A program made the translations under genes and the position numbers. DNA of 64,000 nt. It comes from Polyangium sp. 15x6 (GTDB taxonomy: Bacteria; Myxococcota_A; Polyangia; Polyangiales; Polyangiaceae). The number at the start of each line of letters is the position of its first letter. Position 1 is the stretch's first letter. The DNA lies in assembly GCF_029960785.1 (NCBI RefSeq), contig NZ_JASBQE010000047.1, positions 30,461 through 94,460 on the forward strand, read 5' to 3'. The notes under the pieces are model-generated. The model did not search any database. It was given only the letters and a program-made list of their open reading frames with translations, and was not told the origin of the DNA. Of this stretch, positions 25,646 through 34,849 are shown in pieces.

Positions 25646-28126
25646 TCAGGGATCGGGGTGCGCTTCGACGACGAGGAGCGCGTTTTCAGCGAGGGACGTC
25701 GCGAGGAAGGCAGCGAGCGCCTGGGCCGTGGGTGTTTCGCGGGGCGTTTGGCTGCGGCCGGACCAGAGCTGGATGAGGCGGCGGCGCGGGTCGGCGCGTG
25801 ACTCGGTGTCACGTCGCGACGCGAGCGCCGCAGCGCGGCTGAACTCCGGCGCGCCAAGGCCCGAGCGCGAGAGCCGGCCAAGGAGCGCGCGGACGTCGTT
25901 CACCGCAGACACGAGCAAATCCGAGGGCGCGCGGACGTCGATGACGAGCGCAGCCGCTTGATTCGTGCCGACGATGCGCGCAGCCGCGCGGACGCCATTC
26001 GAAGGCGGGAGCGCAGCTTCGAGGAGGCCACCTTCGCCGCCGAGCGCAAGCGCCACGAAGAGCGCGAGGTCGTGGCCGGACGCAGAGACGGCCGGCATGG
26101 GCGCCGCGATGAGCGCCTGCGCGAGGCCCGCGTCGCGCGCGAGGCGCGCCGTGAGCGGGCCCGCGCGAGGTGCGCCACGTGTCGGGGTCGGACAAGCGCG
26201 CGCAGGCGGGCGCGGGACGAGCCATCGATCGACGGCCTGCGCGACCTCCGCGGCCTGCGCAGCGTCCGCGTTCGCGAGCACCGCGAGGCGGAGCGGTCCT
26301 TCGAGGAGCGTGCGCAGGCGGAGGCGCGTGCCTTCGAGGCCCGCGCCGGAGACACGCGTGTAGACGCCGAGCGGATCGAGCCACGATGGATGTTCGGGCA
26401 CGAGCGCGGACGCGAGCGCCTCGAAGGCGACGCCGCCGCGGCCGGTCGTGCGCTCGATGTGCCCGAGCGCCGAGGTGCGCGCGTCGGTGAGCGCGATCGA
26501 GGTGAGCGCGGACGGCGACAAGGCACGCGCGGCCGCGTCGCCGACACGTCGCGCGAGCTCGACGGGCGTCTCGTGTTCGTCACGCGGCGCGGCATGCGCG
26601 ACGAGGCCGACGCCATCCGGTCCGATCCACGGTTCGAGGGCGACGCCCGCATTCGGATCTCGCGAGGCCGCGGCCGCGAGCATCGCGAGGGCCGTCGAGC
26701 CAGCGTCGGTCGCGCCTTCGTCGACGATGCCACAAGGGCTCGCGACGAGGGCCCAGAGCTCCCCCTGGCCACGCTCGACGGCGGCGCGACGCTCGACGAC
26801 GGGCTCGCTCGCCTTCGTCCACGCGCTGTCGAGCTCGGCGGCGAAGGTGCGTCCGAACGAACCAGGCGCGGGCGTTCCGCGCGGCGGCAAGGCGAGCGCG
26901 ACGGCGAGACGCGGAGGCGCGGAAGGGACGGGGGTCGTGAGATCCCACCAGGCGGCGCGGGATGCGGCATCGCGCGGGTCGGCCGCGGAGAGGATCTGGC
27001 GCATCGCGACGGAGGCGTTCGCAGGGGCCGCGCTCTCGAGGCGGATCTCGTGACGCGTGATGGCAGCCGCGCGGGCAGCTGCGCGCTCGAGCGCGGCGGG
27101 GTCGAGGCGCGCTTCGGGTTCGATGGTGACGCTGACGCAGCCGCCGCGGGCGCGCGCGACGCCGACGACCTCGACGGCGTGGAACGCCTCCGGCAAGTTG
27201 CCGAGCCGCGCATGGAGCGGTGAGCCCGGGGCCGCGAGGCGTTCCGCGGTGGCGACCGCGCCGAGGGCATCGCCGAGTCGAACGGCGAGCGTGACCTGAC
27301 CACGCGGCGCGCTCTGCGGCGGCGCGACGTAACTCGCGACGGTGTCGGCGGTCGGGAAGGGATCGGCGGCGGGCTCGCCGATGGGCCAGCCTTCACTTGC
27401 TTCGAGGGCCTTCGCGACGAGCGCGCCGAACGACGCGGGGCCGACGGCGGCGATGGCGGCGCGTCCTGCGTGCAGACCTTCGCGGCGCTGTCCTTCGAGC
27501 TCGCCGGCGAACGTGGGCGCGGCGGGATCGGGCACGGGCTCGCTCGGCGAGAGGCCGAGGCGCCCCGTGCACGCGGAGGCGGCCGCGAGCTCGGGCGCGT
27601 CGAGCGGCGTCTTGCGCAAGGCCGAAAGGCGACGCGTGATGAGCGGCGTCTCGGGCCCGTTCGCGACGACGGGATCACGCATCGCGCGGACGAGCGCACC
27701 GAAGAAGGGCGCGATGCGCGTGGTGTTGTCGACGAGCCACTCGACGCGGAAGCCGGTGCGATCGGCGCGCACGCGTGTCTCGAACCCCGCGGTCGTGAGG
27801 CGCGCCTCGACGAGCGCAGAGAGCGCTGCGGCCGTGGCAGGGCCCGGATCCGTGGCGAACGCGACGGCGATGGCGGGCGCGGGATCGCCGTCGCGGTTCA
27901 CGAGCGTGAGGCGCGGGCGTTCGTCGAGGGCGTGGACCTCGATCCCCGCGATCGGCGCGCCCCCGGGCGCGGTGAGCACCGAAGGACCACCCCGCCTGGA
28001 TGTTCCATTCGCGCCGCTGCAAGAGGTGAGCACGAGGGTCGCGGCGAGCGCGGCGAAGCACACGAACGTTCGCGACGGAGGCCGCCGCGGGTTGTTCTCG
28101 GGCGGGGTCTCGGGCGTCGTCTTCAT
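25646..28126 (-). CDS. Large lipoprotein, degenerate M16-peptidase-like
   Basis: An 826-residue predicted lipoprotein (lipobox LTSC). The N-terminal part has the M16 (insulinase/pitrilysin) domain pattern: a beta strand with RLTLVNRDGDPAPAIAVAF, then helices ALSALVEARLTTAGFETRV. Two or more such half-domains may be repeated along the length. No HxxEH or HxxEHxE zinc motif is present, so it would be an inactive partner of the PqqL/M16 type or a binding protein. The rest is Ala/Arg-rich. I am only moderately sure of the family. It is convergent with the sigma-region-4 gene, with repeat arm B between them. Confidence 0.6.
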   Translation of the reverse strand: MKTTPETPPENNPRRPPSRTFVCFAALAATLVLTSCSGANGTSRRGGPSVLTAPGGAPIAGIEVHALDERPRLTLVNRDGDPAPAIAVAFATDPGPATAAALSALVEARLTTAGFETRVRADRTGFRVEWLVDNTTRIAPFFGALVRAMRDPVVANGPETPLITRRLSALRKTPLDAPELAAASACTGRLGLSPSEPVPDPAAPTFAGELEGQRREGLHAGRAAIAAVGPASFGALVAKALEASEGWPIGEPAADPFPTADTVASYVAPPQSAPRGQVTLAVRLGDALGAVATAERLAAPGSPLHARLGNLPEAFHAVEVVGVARARGGCVSVTIEPEARLDPAALERAAARAAAITRHEIRLESAAPANASVAMRQILSAADPRDAASRAAWWDLTTPVPSAPPRLAVALALPPRGTPAPGSFGRTFAAELDSAWTKASEPVVERRAAVERGQGELWALVASPCGIVDEGATDAGSTALAMLAAAASRDPNAGVALEPWIGPDGVGLVAHAAPRDEHETPVELARRVGDAAARALSPSALTSIALTDARTSALGHIERTTGRGGVAFEALASALVPEHPSWLDPLGVYTRVSGAGLEGTRLRLRTLLEGPLRLAVLANADAAQAAEVAQAVDRWLVPRPPARACPTPTRGAPRAGPLTARLARDAGLAQALIAAPMPAVSASGHDLALFVALALGGEGGLLEAALPPSNGVRAAARIVGTNQAAALVIDVRAPSDLLVSAVNDVRALLGRLSRSGLGAPEFSRAAALASRRDTESRADPRRRLIQLWSGRSQTPRETPTAQALAAFLATSLAENALLVVEAHPDP

Positions 28127-28153
28127 GGCCGGTGCGAGGCGCGAGCTCGGGGA

Positions 28154-29035
28154 TCAGAGCTCGAAGTCGGCCGCGGAGCGAGGCGCGATCTTGAAGCCGT
28201 AGAAGTAGGTGACGACGCCGGTGACGGCCTTGAACTTCACGCCCTCGGCGAGGAGCGGGCCCTTGTTCTTCAGGTCGAAGAGCTCGTTCGAGATGCTCGG
28301 GACGTCGATCTGGCTGATGCCGCCGCCGACGTCGATCGGCGCGGAGTAGCGGCCGCTGCTCTCGTACGCCTTGTCGGCGATCTCGACGTTCTCGATGCGC
28401 ACGAGCATGCCGAGCCACTGGCGCGCGCCTTCATACGTCTTGAGGTCGGTGGTCGGGATCGTCCTCGCGGGCAGGTCCGGGCCGAGCTCGAAGCGGAACG
28501 TCATGGTGCCGCCGATCTCCGGCAGGGTGCGGCACTGCGGGAACGGGCCGCTCGTGGGGCCGGGGAACTCCATGAGGTTGCCGAGCACGTCGACGACATC
28601 GCCCTCGGCGAGGCGCAGATCCGGCGGGCTGAACGAGGGCGCGTACACCGTCATGCCCGAATAGGGTCCGATCGGATCGGCGCAGCCGTCTTGCACGTAG
28701 TAGTTGCCCGACGCGCCGTTCCCGGTCTCGTCGAAGCGATCGATGGCGACGATACGCAGGCCCGAGAGGCTGACCGGCCGATCGGGCGGGTAGCTGCACG
28801 AATTGCTCATCGCCTGATCGGGATCGACCCAGGTCGGCTCCGAGACGACGTCGGGCAGTCGGTCGCCTCCACCACACGGATCGGCGGCGGGCTTGCTGGG
28901 CGGATCCCCCGTGCCACCGTCGCCCGTGCCGCTGCAGGCCGTGGCGGCCAGGGCGACGAGGAGCGCGAAAAGGGAAGGCCGCGCGGCAACGCGGGTCGGG
29001 GCGCACGTGGCGAGGCAGTCGCGAAAGAAGCGCAT
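28154..29035 (-). CDS. Lipoprotein with OB-fold-like domain
   Basis: About 293 residues. Signal peptide ends in ALAATAC. The mature part begins with a Gly/Asp-rich linker and continues with a beta-rich region (LSGLRIVAIDRFDETG, NYYVQDGCADPI, LRLAEGDVVDVLGNLMEF), which resembles the OB-fold domains found beside secreted nucleases. No nuclease motif is present. The reading frame is open far upstream, but the signal peptide fixes the start near 29035, with AGGAG directly before the ATG. It lies 27 bases downstream of the end of the M16-like gene's start and could share its transcript. Function unknown. Confidence 0.6.
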   Translation of the reverse strand: MRFFRDCLATCAPTRVAARPSLFALLVALAATACSGTGDGGTGDPPSKPAADPCGGGDRLPDVVSEPTWVDPDQAMSNSCSYPPDRPVSLSGLRIVAIDRFDETGNGASGNYYVQDGCADPIGPYSGMTVYAPSFSPPDLRLAEGDVVDVLGNLMEFPGPTSGPFPQCRTLPEIGGTMTFRFELGPDLPARTIPTTDLKTYEGARQWLGMLVRIENVEIADKAYESSGRYSAPIDVGGGISQIDVPSISNELFDLKNKGPLLAEGVKFKAVTGVVTYFYGFKIAPRSAADFEL

Positions 29036-29155
29036 CTCCTGTCCGGGTCTTACCACGTCTCGGGCGATGCTTGGATCCAAAGGCCCGGGTGGCTCGTTCG
29101 TGTTGCCTTCGAAACCATGCCTGCCCCGAGGCGCGCACGTTGCTATAGGGAGAAC

Positions 29156-29674
29156 GTGCTCTCCGGTCGCGCGCTCGCTCTCGTGGTGCTTGCCTGGTCG
29201 CTGATCAAGGTCCTCGTCGGGAGGCTGTTCGGGCGGAAGACGGGCCTGCCGCTGTTCCATGAGAACTACGACGCCGACGGCCTGCCGGCGCTCGATCCGT
29301 CGGAGCGCGAGCGCGTCGCGAGTTTTTCGCGGTGCATCGCGTGCGGGCGTTGCGACGTGGGCGAGGCGGATCGCATCGCGGCCTCGGCCGGGGAGTACCC
29401 CGGGCTCATGACGATCGTGCTCTCGTCGTCGCGCAGCATGCCGGACTACGACGCCGCGGCGCGCTCGCTCGCACACGTGCCGATGGAGGTGCTCGCGCAG
29501 AAGGAAGAGATCTGCCCGACGCGCGTGCCCTTCGTCGAGCTCGCTCGGTTCGTGCGATCGAAGGCCGGCGCGAAGCAGCTCCCGGCGCCAAGCGTCATGG
29601 CCGCGACGACCGCGGAAGCCGCGGAGGCAACTCCAGCGCAACGCGAGCATCCTCCGGCCACGGCCCCGACGTAG
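29156..29674 (+). CDS. Small membrane protein with 4Fe-4S-type motif
   Basis: A 172-residue protein. A transmembrane helix lies at the N-terminus (ALALVVLAWSLIKVLVGRLF), then CIACGRCD, and a fourth Cys in ICPTRVPF. The CxxCxxC plus CP pattern is like 4Fe-4S sites of SdhB/HdrC-type and ferredoxin proteins, so an electron-transfer role at the membrane is plausible. GTG start at 29156 is supported by AGGGAG just upstream; an in-frame ATG lies at 29118. It precedes rlpA on the same strand but no redox enzyme is adjacent. Confidence 0.65.
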   Translation: MLSGRALALVVLAWSLIKVLVGRLFGRKTGLPLFHENYDADGLPALDPSERERVASFSRCIACGRCDVGEADRIAASAGEYPGLMTIVLSSSRSMPDYDAAARSLAHVPMEVLAQKEEICPTRVPFVELARFVRSKAGAKQLPAPSVMAATTAEAAEATPAQREHPPATAPT

Positions 29675-29746
29675 GATTTGCTTTTCGTCCCCAGCATGTC
29701 GGGATAGACGGGAAGTACGGCCGCGCCTCGGGCGCGCCTCCCGCTC

Positions 29747-30211
29747 ATGCTGGTTCGACGTCTTTTTCAAGGGCTCGCGCTCGCAACGCTTCTCGGCCTG
29801 TCCACGGGCTGCGGCGGCGGCGCGGAAACGACGGGGCGAGGCGCAGTCACGCCGGACGCGGTGTCCGCAGGCTCGGCCGATGCGGGGCGTGAAGAGCGCG
29901 GCAAGGCGAGTTATTACGCGGACAAGCTGAAGGGCCGGCCGACCGCGAGCGGCGAGCCATACGAGCCGACCGAGCTCACGGCCGCGCACAAGACGCTGCC
30001 GTTCGGCGCGATCGTGCGGGTCGAGCGCGAGGGGCATTCGGTCGAGGTGCGGATCAACGATCGAGGTCCTCACGTGCGAGGACGGATCATCGATCTGTCA
30101 CGGCGCGCGGCCGAGGCGCTGGGGATCGTGCGGATGGGCGTCGCCGACGTGGTGCTGCGCGTGGTGTCGATGCCGCCGCCGAAGACAGCGAAGAAGAAGA
30201 AGCGTCGCTGA
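29747..30211 (+). CDS. rlpA: RlpA-like septal ring lytic transglycosylase
   Basis: A 154-residue lipoprotein (lipobox LSTGC). The double-psi beta-barrel domain has the family hallmarks: KASYYADKLKGRPTASGEPY, a TAAHKTLPFG block and INDRGPHVRGRIIDLS. RlpA proteins cleave naked glycan strands at the septum. This is a short form without the C-terminal SPOR domain, and it ends in a basic Lys/Arg tail. A four-hairpin repeat starts about 15 bases after the stop. Confidence 0.88.
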   Translation: MLVRRLFQGLALATLLGLSTGCGGGAETTGRGAVTPDAVSAGSADAGREERGKASYYADKLKGRPTASGEPYEPTELTAAHKTLPFGAIVRVEREGHSVEVRINDRGPHVRGRIIDLSRRAAEALGIVRMGVADVVLRVVSMPPPKTAKKKKRR

Positions 30212-30919
30212 TACAGGCATCGCCTTGCGCCGGGGTTTCACCCCGGACCCGACCAGGGGTTGTCCACCCCTGGACCCGGACCAGCGCAAGCGCTGGACTC
30301 GGGGTCGATGAACTGCGCTCCGCGCAGTTCATCGAACGGTCGCCGTCAAGAGGCCCGTCATCCTGCCGAACACGTGCCCTCTGCCGTCGACGGTGCGTGT
30401 TCGGCGGCGCAACAGATGCCTCCGGCTGGCGACCGCCCGAGGGACGTTGTCCGCCCTCCTGACGTTGGCCTCGACGCTGGCTGATCGTCCCCCGCGACAA
30501 GGCTCATCAACGGCCGACGGTCCGTGTTCGGCTGCTCGACAAGGCTCGTCGGCCGCCTTCGGCCCGTGTCTTCGGGCTCGACCTTCCCCGGGGAACACGC
30601 CTCGCCCCTTGTCCGTCGGCGAGACACTTGCCCTGTCGCGCCGACGATCCTTGTTCGGCTTCGCGACCGAGGTCGGGCGACGGTGACGTGGCATGTCGCG
30701 GAGCAGAACAGACGAGGACGACTGCCGATGTCACCTGTCAGCGCTGCGACCTTGATCGGCAGGGTCGTCGCTGGTCTTGCCATCGGCCGTTCGATGAACT
30801 GCGCATCGCGCAGTTCATCGACCCCGAGTCCAGCGCTTGCGCTGGTCCGGGTCCAGGGGCGGACAGCCCCTGGTGGGGCCTGGGGCAACGCCCCAGCGCT
30901 ACGCCGCCCCGAGAGCCTC
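30212..30919. repeat. Paired four-hairpin repeat (arms C1 and C2) with repetitive core
   Basis: The whole 708-base gap between rlpA and the propeller gene is this element. Arm C1 (+): hairpins at 30230-30246, 30254-30272, 30281-30296 and 30307-30333. Arm C2 (-): hairpins at 30793-30819, 30830-30845, 30854-30872 and 30880-30896. C2 hairpin 1 is CTGGGG-CAACG-CCCCAG where others have CCGGGG-TTTCA-CCCCGG, a compensated base pair. Each arm follows the stop codon of a gene on its own strand. The core (30345-30780) carries diverged repeats, for example CGACAAGGCTCATC near 30496 and CGACAAGGCTCGTC near 30537, and several GTTCGGC motifs. No protein is supported inside. Confidence 0.85.
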
Positions 30920-33268
30920 TCACACGAGCCGGAGACGTGGACCGGTGGAGAACGCGGCGATGTGTCCGCTCTCCTCGACGACGTAGACGTCGCACCGCTC
31001 GTCCACGCGGAAGAGATCCGGCACCAGGTCGGCCGGGACGCGGCCGAGGAGCTTTCCGTCACGAGGACGCACGACGAACAGCTCGCTCTGCGGGACGAAG
31101 AGCGCGCCTGAGCGGAGCATCGGTTCGAGCCTTCGCGGCTTGTCGCCCTCGGCGCCGCCGAAGACGTGACGGTAACGCGTCGTGCCGTCCTTTGCGTCGA
31201 TGGCCACGAGCTCGCCGCCCTCGCTGTTGAGGATGACGGTACCGTCGACGACGAGGGACGAGGCCGCCGAGGCGCAGGCGACGATGTCGAAGCGCGGGGC
31301 GCCCGTGGCGCGATCGAAGCCGACGAGACCCGTGCCGCGGCGGCCGTGCGTCTGGATGACCACGGTGTCCGGCGCGAGCAGGGGCGCGCCGAGGGGGCGC
31401 GTATCGGCGGGAAGATCGATGCTCCAGCGCGCGGCGCCGGACCAGGGATCGATGTGGTGCAGGCCCGCGCTGCCACGATCCACGAACGCGCCGTCTCCGC
31501 TCACTGCGAAGAGCGCGTCGTGATCGACGGCGACGTGCGAGGCGAAGCGGCGACGATCGCAGAACCGCCAGACGACCTCACCCGTGAGCACGTCGAGCGC
31601 GACGAGCGCGGACTCGCCCGAGGCCACGACGAGCAACTTGCCCGCGCGCCGCAGCCGGAACATCCCGCTCCTCCGCGACGCGTAGCGCCACCGCACCTCG
31701 CCGCCGTGCAGATCGATCGCGGCGAGGTGGCGCGCGCCCTCGTTGACGACGAGCATGCGCGGCAGACCCGGCGTGCTCACGACGACGCCCGACGCGCTCG
31801 CGCCGGCGCGCGGCGTGAGGCTCGTGGTCCAGAGGACGTCGCCCGTCTGCAGGTCGTGCAGGTGGAGCGCCCCTTCCGCCTCCATGCGCGCGAGGCCGAG
31901 CGGCGTCATCACGCTCGCGGCGCGAGGCACGGGCCGCGTCCACGCGAGCTCGCCCGTGCGACGATCGATGCACGAGAGCTCGCGCGTGGCGCCGACGACG
32001 AGCGCGTCGCCGCAGAGGAAGGTAGCGCGCAGATCGATCGAGGGAATCGCGGCGAACCAGCGCGGCGTGTAACGCAGGCGGCTCGAGGCGAGCGTCTCGT
32101 CCTCGGGCGGAGCCGGCGGCTGGCGGAGGGACGCGGCGAAGGCGCGGTAGCCCTCGGGGGCGTCGTTGATCTTCGAGTCGTCGCGCGTGAGGTCGCGCAT
32201 GCGCTCACCGAGATCACGCACCTTCGTGCGGAACGCGGAGAGACGGAGGTTCTGCGCCTGCGCGCGGTTGCGGCGCACGACGCTCCGCGCGAGCGCGCGG
32301 CCGAAGGCGACGACGCTCTGCACGAGCGCGCCCACGTCGACGGCGGGGAAGGTCCACACGTGCCCACGCTCGTCGCTGCCGCGGCGCGGCATGCCGATCG
32401 TGAGCGAGGCGTGGCCCTCACCCTGGATACGCACGGCGCAGATGGCGCCGCCGATGGTGAGGCGGCGGTAGTAGGGCCGGCCGAGCGCCCACGCGGAGAG
32501 CGCCTCGAGCGTGATCTCGACGAGCTGCTCGGCGAAGAGGAACACGAACACGTCGGGCAGCTCTCGCGCATGCTCGCCGACGATGACGCGCAGCTTGCCG
32601 CGGAAGAGGAGCGCGAAGAGATCGGCGCGCTGCACGGCCGTCTCCGCCGCGGCCGAAGGCGCGGGCGTGCGCATGAGGATGTCGGCCGCGATCGTGATCG
32701 GCACGTCACCCGTCGGCTCGACCGCGACGACGGCAGGCTCGGTGAGGTCTTCCCCCGGGCCGAAGGGCGCGCTCGCGGCGAGGTGCTCGCGCGCCGCGGC
32801 GATACGAGCGGCTTCGCCGTAGAGCTGCGACCGCGGCCCTTCGCCGTCGAGGGCGGCGAGCGAGGCGATGGCGCTCTGCTCCGAGCGACCCGCGAGCGCG
32901 TCGAGGATCCGCGTGGAGAGCGCGTCGCCGTCGACACGTCGCTCGTGGAGCGCCACCTCGGGCTTCGAGCTCGTCTGCGCGAGGGAGACGAGCACGTCTC
33001 CTCCGGCGCGCTCGAGGCCGAGCTCCCAGGGCTCGCCGCCGAGGCTCACGCGGACGGCGGCGCGGCGCCTGCGAGAAGCGCATAGGTCCGCGACGGAGTA
33101 AGCGAGGTCGATCACGAGCGCGGTCGCGTCACGCTCGGGAAGGACGGTGGCGTCGGGGGCGCGATCGAGCACGAGGTCGAAGAGCGCGCGTAGCGCCGGG
33201 CTGTCGACCGAGGTGGTCGAGGCAGGCTGGATCTCGGGGCGTCGGGCAACGAGAGTTAGGCCGGTCAT
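30920..33268 (-). CDS. PQQ-type beta-propeller repeat protein
   Basis: A 782-residue protein with no obvious signal peptide. The N-terminal half is a helical domain of unknown type (VLPERDATALVIDLAYSVAD, LLFRGKLRVIVGEHAREL). From about residue 400 the C-terminal half has repeated PQQ-like blades: DALVVGATRELSCIDRRTGE, ALHLHDLQTGDVLW, HLAAIDLHGGEVRW, ALVALDVLTGEVVW, LVGFDRATGAPRF and VAIDAKDGTTRY. The blade pattern resembles BamB and PQQ enzymes, but cofactor ligands were not identified, so a binding or scaffold role is likely. Downstream repeat arm C2 starts 11 bases beyond its stop. Confidence 0.8.
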   Translation of the reverse strand: MTGLTLVARRPEIQPASTTSVDSPALRALFDLVLDRAPDATVLPERDATALVIDLAYSVADLCASRRRRAAVRVSLGGEPWELGLERAGGDVLVSLAQTSSKPEVALHERRVDGDALSTRILDALAGRSEQSAIASLAALDGEGPRSQLYGEAARIAAAREHLAASAPFGPGEDLTEPAVVAVEPTGDVPITIAADILMRTPAPSAAAETAVQRADLFALLFRGKLRVIVGEHARELPDVFVFLFAEQLVEITLEALSAWALGRPYYRRLTIGGAICAVRIQGEGHASLTIGMPRRGSDERGHVWTFPAVDVGALVQSVVAFGRALARSVVRRNRAQAQNLRLSAFRTKVRDLGERMRDLTRDDSKINDAPEGYRAFAASLRQPPAPPEDETLASSRLRYTPRWFAAIPSIDLRATFLCGDALVVGATRELSCIDRRTGELAWTRPVPRAASVMTPLGLARMEAEGALHLHDLQTGDVLWTTSLTPRAGASASGVVVSTPGLPRMLVVNEGARHLAAIDLHGGEVRWRYASRRSGMFRLRRAGKLLVVASGESALVALDVLTGEVVWRFCDRRRFASHVAVDHDALFAVSGDGAFVDRGSAGLHHIDPWSGAARWSIDLPADTRPLGAPLLAPDTVVIQTHGRRGTGLVGFDRATGAPRFDIVACASAASSLVVDGTVILNSEGGELVAIDAKDGTTRYRHVFGGAEGDKPRRLEPMLRSGALFVPQSELFVVRPRDGKLLGRVPADLVPDLFRVDERCDVYVVEESGHIAAFSTGPRLRLV

Positions 33269-33369
33269 CCGTGGGCCGAATGCTAGAGAGGCTTCCGTCG
33301 CTTCCTAAGTTTTGTGCATCGATCGTCGCGGAGTGGACAAACCGATGGAGTGTCGCTAGGAGCCCCTCC

Positions 33370-34818
33370 GTGCCGGTTTCTTGGCCGCGCGCCCTTGGAT
33401 TCGCCGCGCTCGGCGCGGCGCTCGCGCTCCTGCCGGCGCTCGTCCTGTACGGCTTCACGGTCGACGACGCGCTCATCCCCGCGCGCTACGCGACGCACAT
33501 CGCACGTGGCCTCGGCTACCGCTGGAACATGCACGGGCCGAGCACCGACGCCGTGACGCCGCTCGGGCTTCCTTACTTGCTCGCGCCGTTCGCCGCGCGT
33601 GGACCCCTCGACGCGCTCGCAGCCGCGAAGCTCCTCGGGCTGCTCGCATGGACAGCGGCGGCGGCGCTGCTCGCGGTCACGATCGATCGTGCCTCCTCGT
33701 CTCGCGCGCGCTGGTCCGCGCTCGTGATGTTGCCCGCGTCGGCGCCGCTCGCGGCCTGGAGCGTCGCAGGGCTGGAAACGGGCCTCGCGACGGCGCTCGT
33801 GTCGATCGCGGTGTGCCTCGTCGCGCTCGGATGCCCAAGGGCAGGCGTGTTTCCGCTCGGGCTCGCGGCCGCGCTTCGGCCAGAGCTCTTGCCGTTCGTG
33901 CTCGTCGTCGCGATCACCCCGCCGCCGGGGGAGCGAATGCGCCTCGGACCTGCCGAAATCTTGCGCGCAGCCATCGCAGGCGCGCCTTTTTTCCTCGTCG
34001 TCGCGATTCGCCTCGCCGTGTTTGGTCGTCCCACGCCGCTCGCGGTGCTCGCCAAGCCCTCGGATCCCTGGCTCGGCGCGAAGTACGCGCTCGCGTGTTT
34101 TTTGCTCACGGGCCCGCTCGCGCTCGTCGCGCCGCGCGCGCTCCTGCGATCGACAGCCTTCGTGCGCGGGCTCGTGCTCGCCGTCGCCGTGCACTTCGCC
34201 GCGGTCGCCGTCGCGGGCGGCGACTGGATGCCGCTCTCGCGCCTCGTCGTCCCCGTGCTCCCCGCGGTGATCCTCGCCGCTGCGCACCTCGCCTCCGTCG
34301 CGGATGCGCGCGTGACGGCGGCGCGCGTCGCGCTCGCGCTCGCGGGCGAGCTCTTCGTCATGATCAAGATCGGCCCCGCGGCCGCGCGTGTCGGGGCGGA
34401 TCGGAGCGCGCTCGTGCGCGAGCTCGGTCCCGCGCTCGAAGGCGCTCGTGTCGTGGCTTCGCTCGATGCCGGCTGGGTCGGCGCGGCGACCGAGGCGAGC
34501 ATCGTGGATCTCGCGGGGCTCACCGATCCGGCGATCGCTGCCTTGCCCGGCGGGCACACGACGAAGCGCATCGCGCCGGCGATGCTCGACGCGCGCGGCG
34601 TGGACACGCTCGTCCTCCTGCTCGCGCCGGGCGCGCGAGTCGAGACGCCATGGACGGCTTCGTTCTTCGATCGCGGCGTCGAGGCGCGAATCGCGCGTTT
34701 TCCGGAGATGGCTGCGAACTTCGAGGTGACCGCGGAGAGCCGCGTGCCCGGCTTGCCGTACGTGGTGCTGCGCCTTCGAGCCGACGCGGCGAGGGACGTC
34801 AGGGGCGAAGCCCCTTGA
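33370..34818 (+). CDS. Polytopic GT-C-like glycosyltransferase
   Basis: About 482 residues with eight or more predicted transmembrane helices. The first extracytoplasmic loop reads YGFTVDDALIPARYATHIA followed by GLGYRWN and TDAVTPL, which matches the DD-containing loop 1 of GT-C (PMT/ArnT/arabinofuranosyl) glycosyltransferases that use polyprenyl-phosphate sugars. The C-terminal domain is soluble. The GTG at 33370 has AGGAG seven bases upstream; the frame is open back to 33271. It is 31 bases upstream of the dynamin gene on the same strand. The acceptor is unknown. Confidence 0.65.
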   Translation: MPVSWPRALGFAALGAALALLPALVLYGFTVDDALIPARYATHIARGLGYRWNMHGPSTDAVTPLGLPYLLAPFAARGPLDALAAAKLLGLLAWTAAAALLAVTIDRASSSRARWSALVMLPASAPLAAWSVAGLETGLATALVSIAVCLVALGCPRAGVFPLGLAAALRPELLPFVLVVAITPPPGERMRLGPAEILRAAIAGAPFFLVVAIRLAVFGRPTPLAVLAKPSDPWLGAKYALACFLLTGPLALVAPRALLRSTAFVRGLVLAVAVHFAAVAVAGGDWMPLSRLVVPVLPAVILAAAHLASVADARVTAARVALALAGELFVMIKIGPAAARVGADRSALVRELGPALEGARVVASLDAGWVGAATEASIVDLAGLTDPAIAALPGGHTTKRIAPAMLDARGVDTLVLLLAPGARVETPWTASFFDRGVEARIARFPEMAANFEVTAESRVPGLPYVVLRLRADAARDVRGEAP

Positions 34819-34849
34819 TCCGAGGCCACGGCCGGCCTTTGATGCGGTC

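Noticed and set aside
27470..29155. Upstream extension of the Fe-S membrane protein frame
   Set aside because: Arg/Glu/Ala-rich translation antisense to two lipoprotein genes; the real gene begins at the GTG with a ribosome-binding site.
29036..30073. Long N-terminal extension of the 28.1-kb lipoprotein
   Set aside because: It runs antisense to the Fe-S protein and rlpA and would bury the signal peptide.
30215..31476. Several ORFs inside the C1/C2 repeat
   Set aside because: All cross the hairpins, have no recognisable domain, and conflict with one another and with the propeller gene's end.
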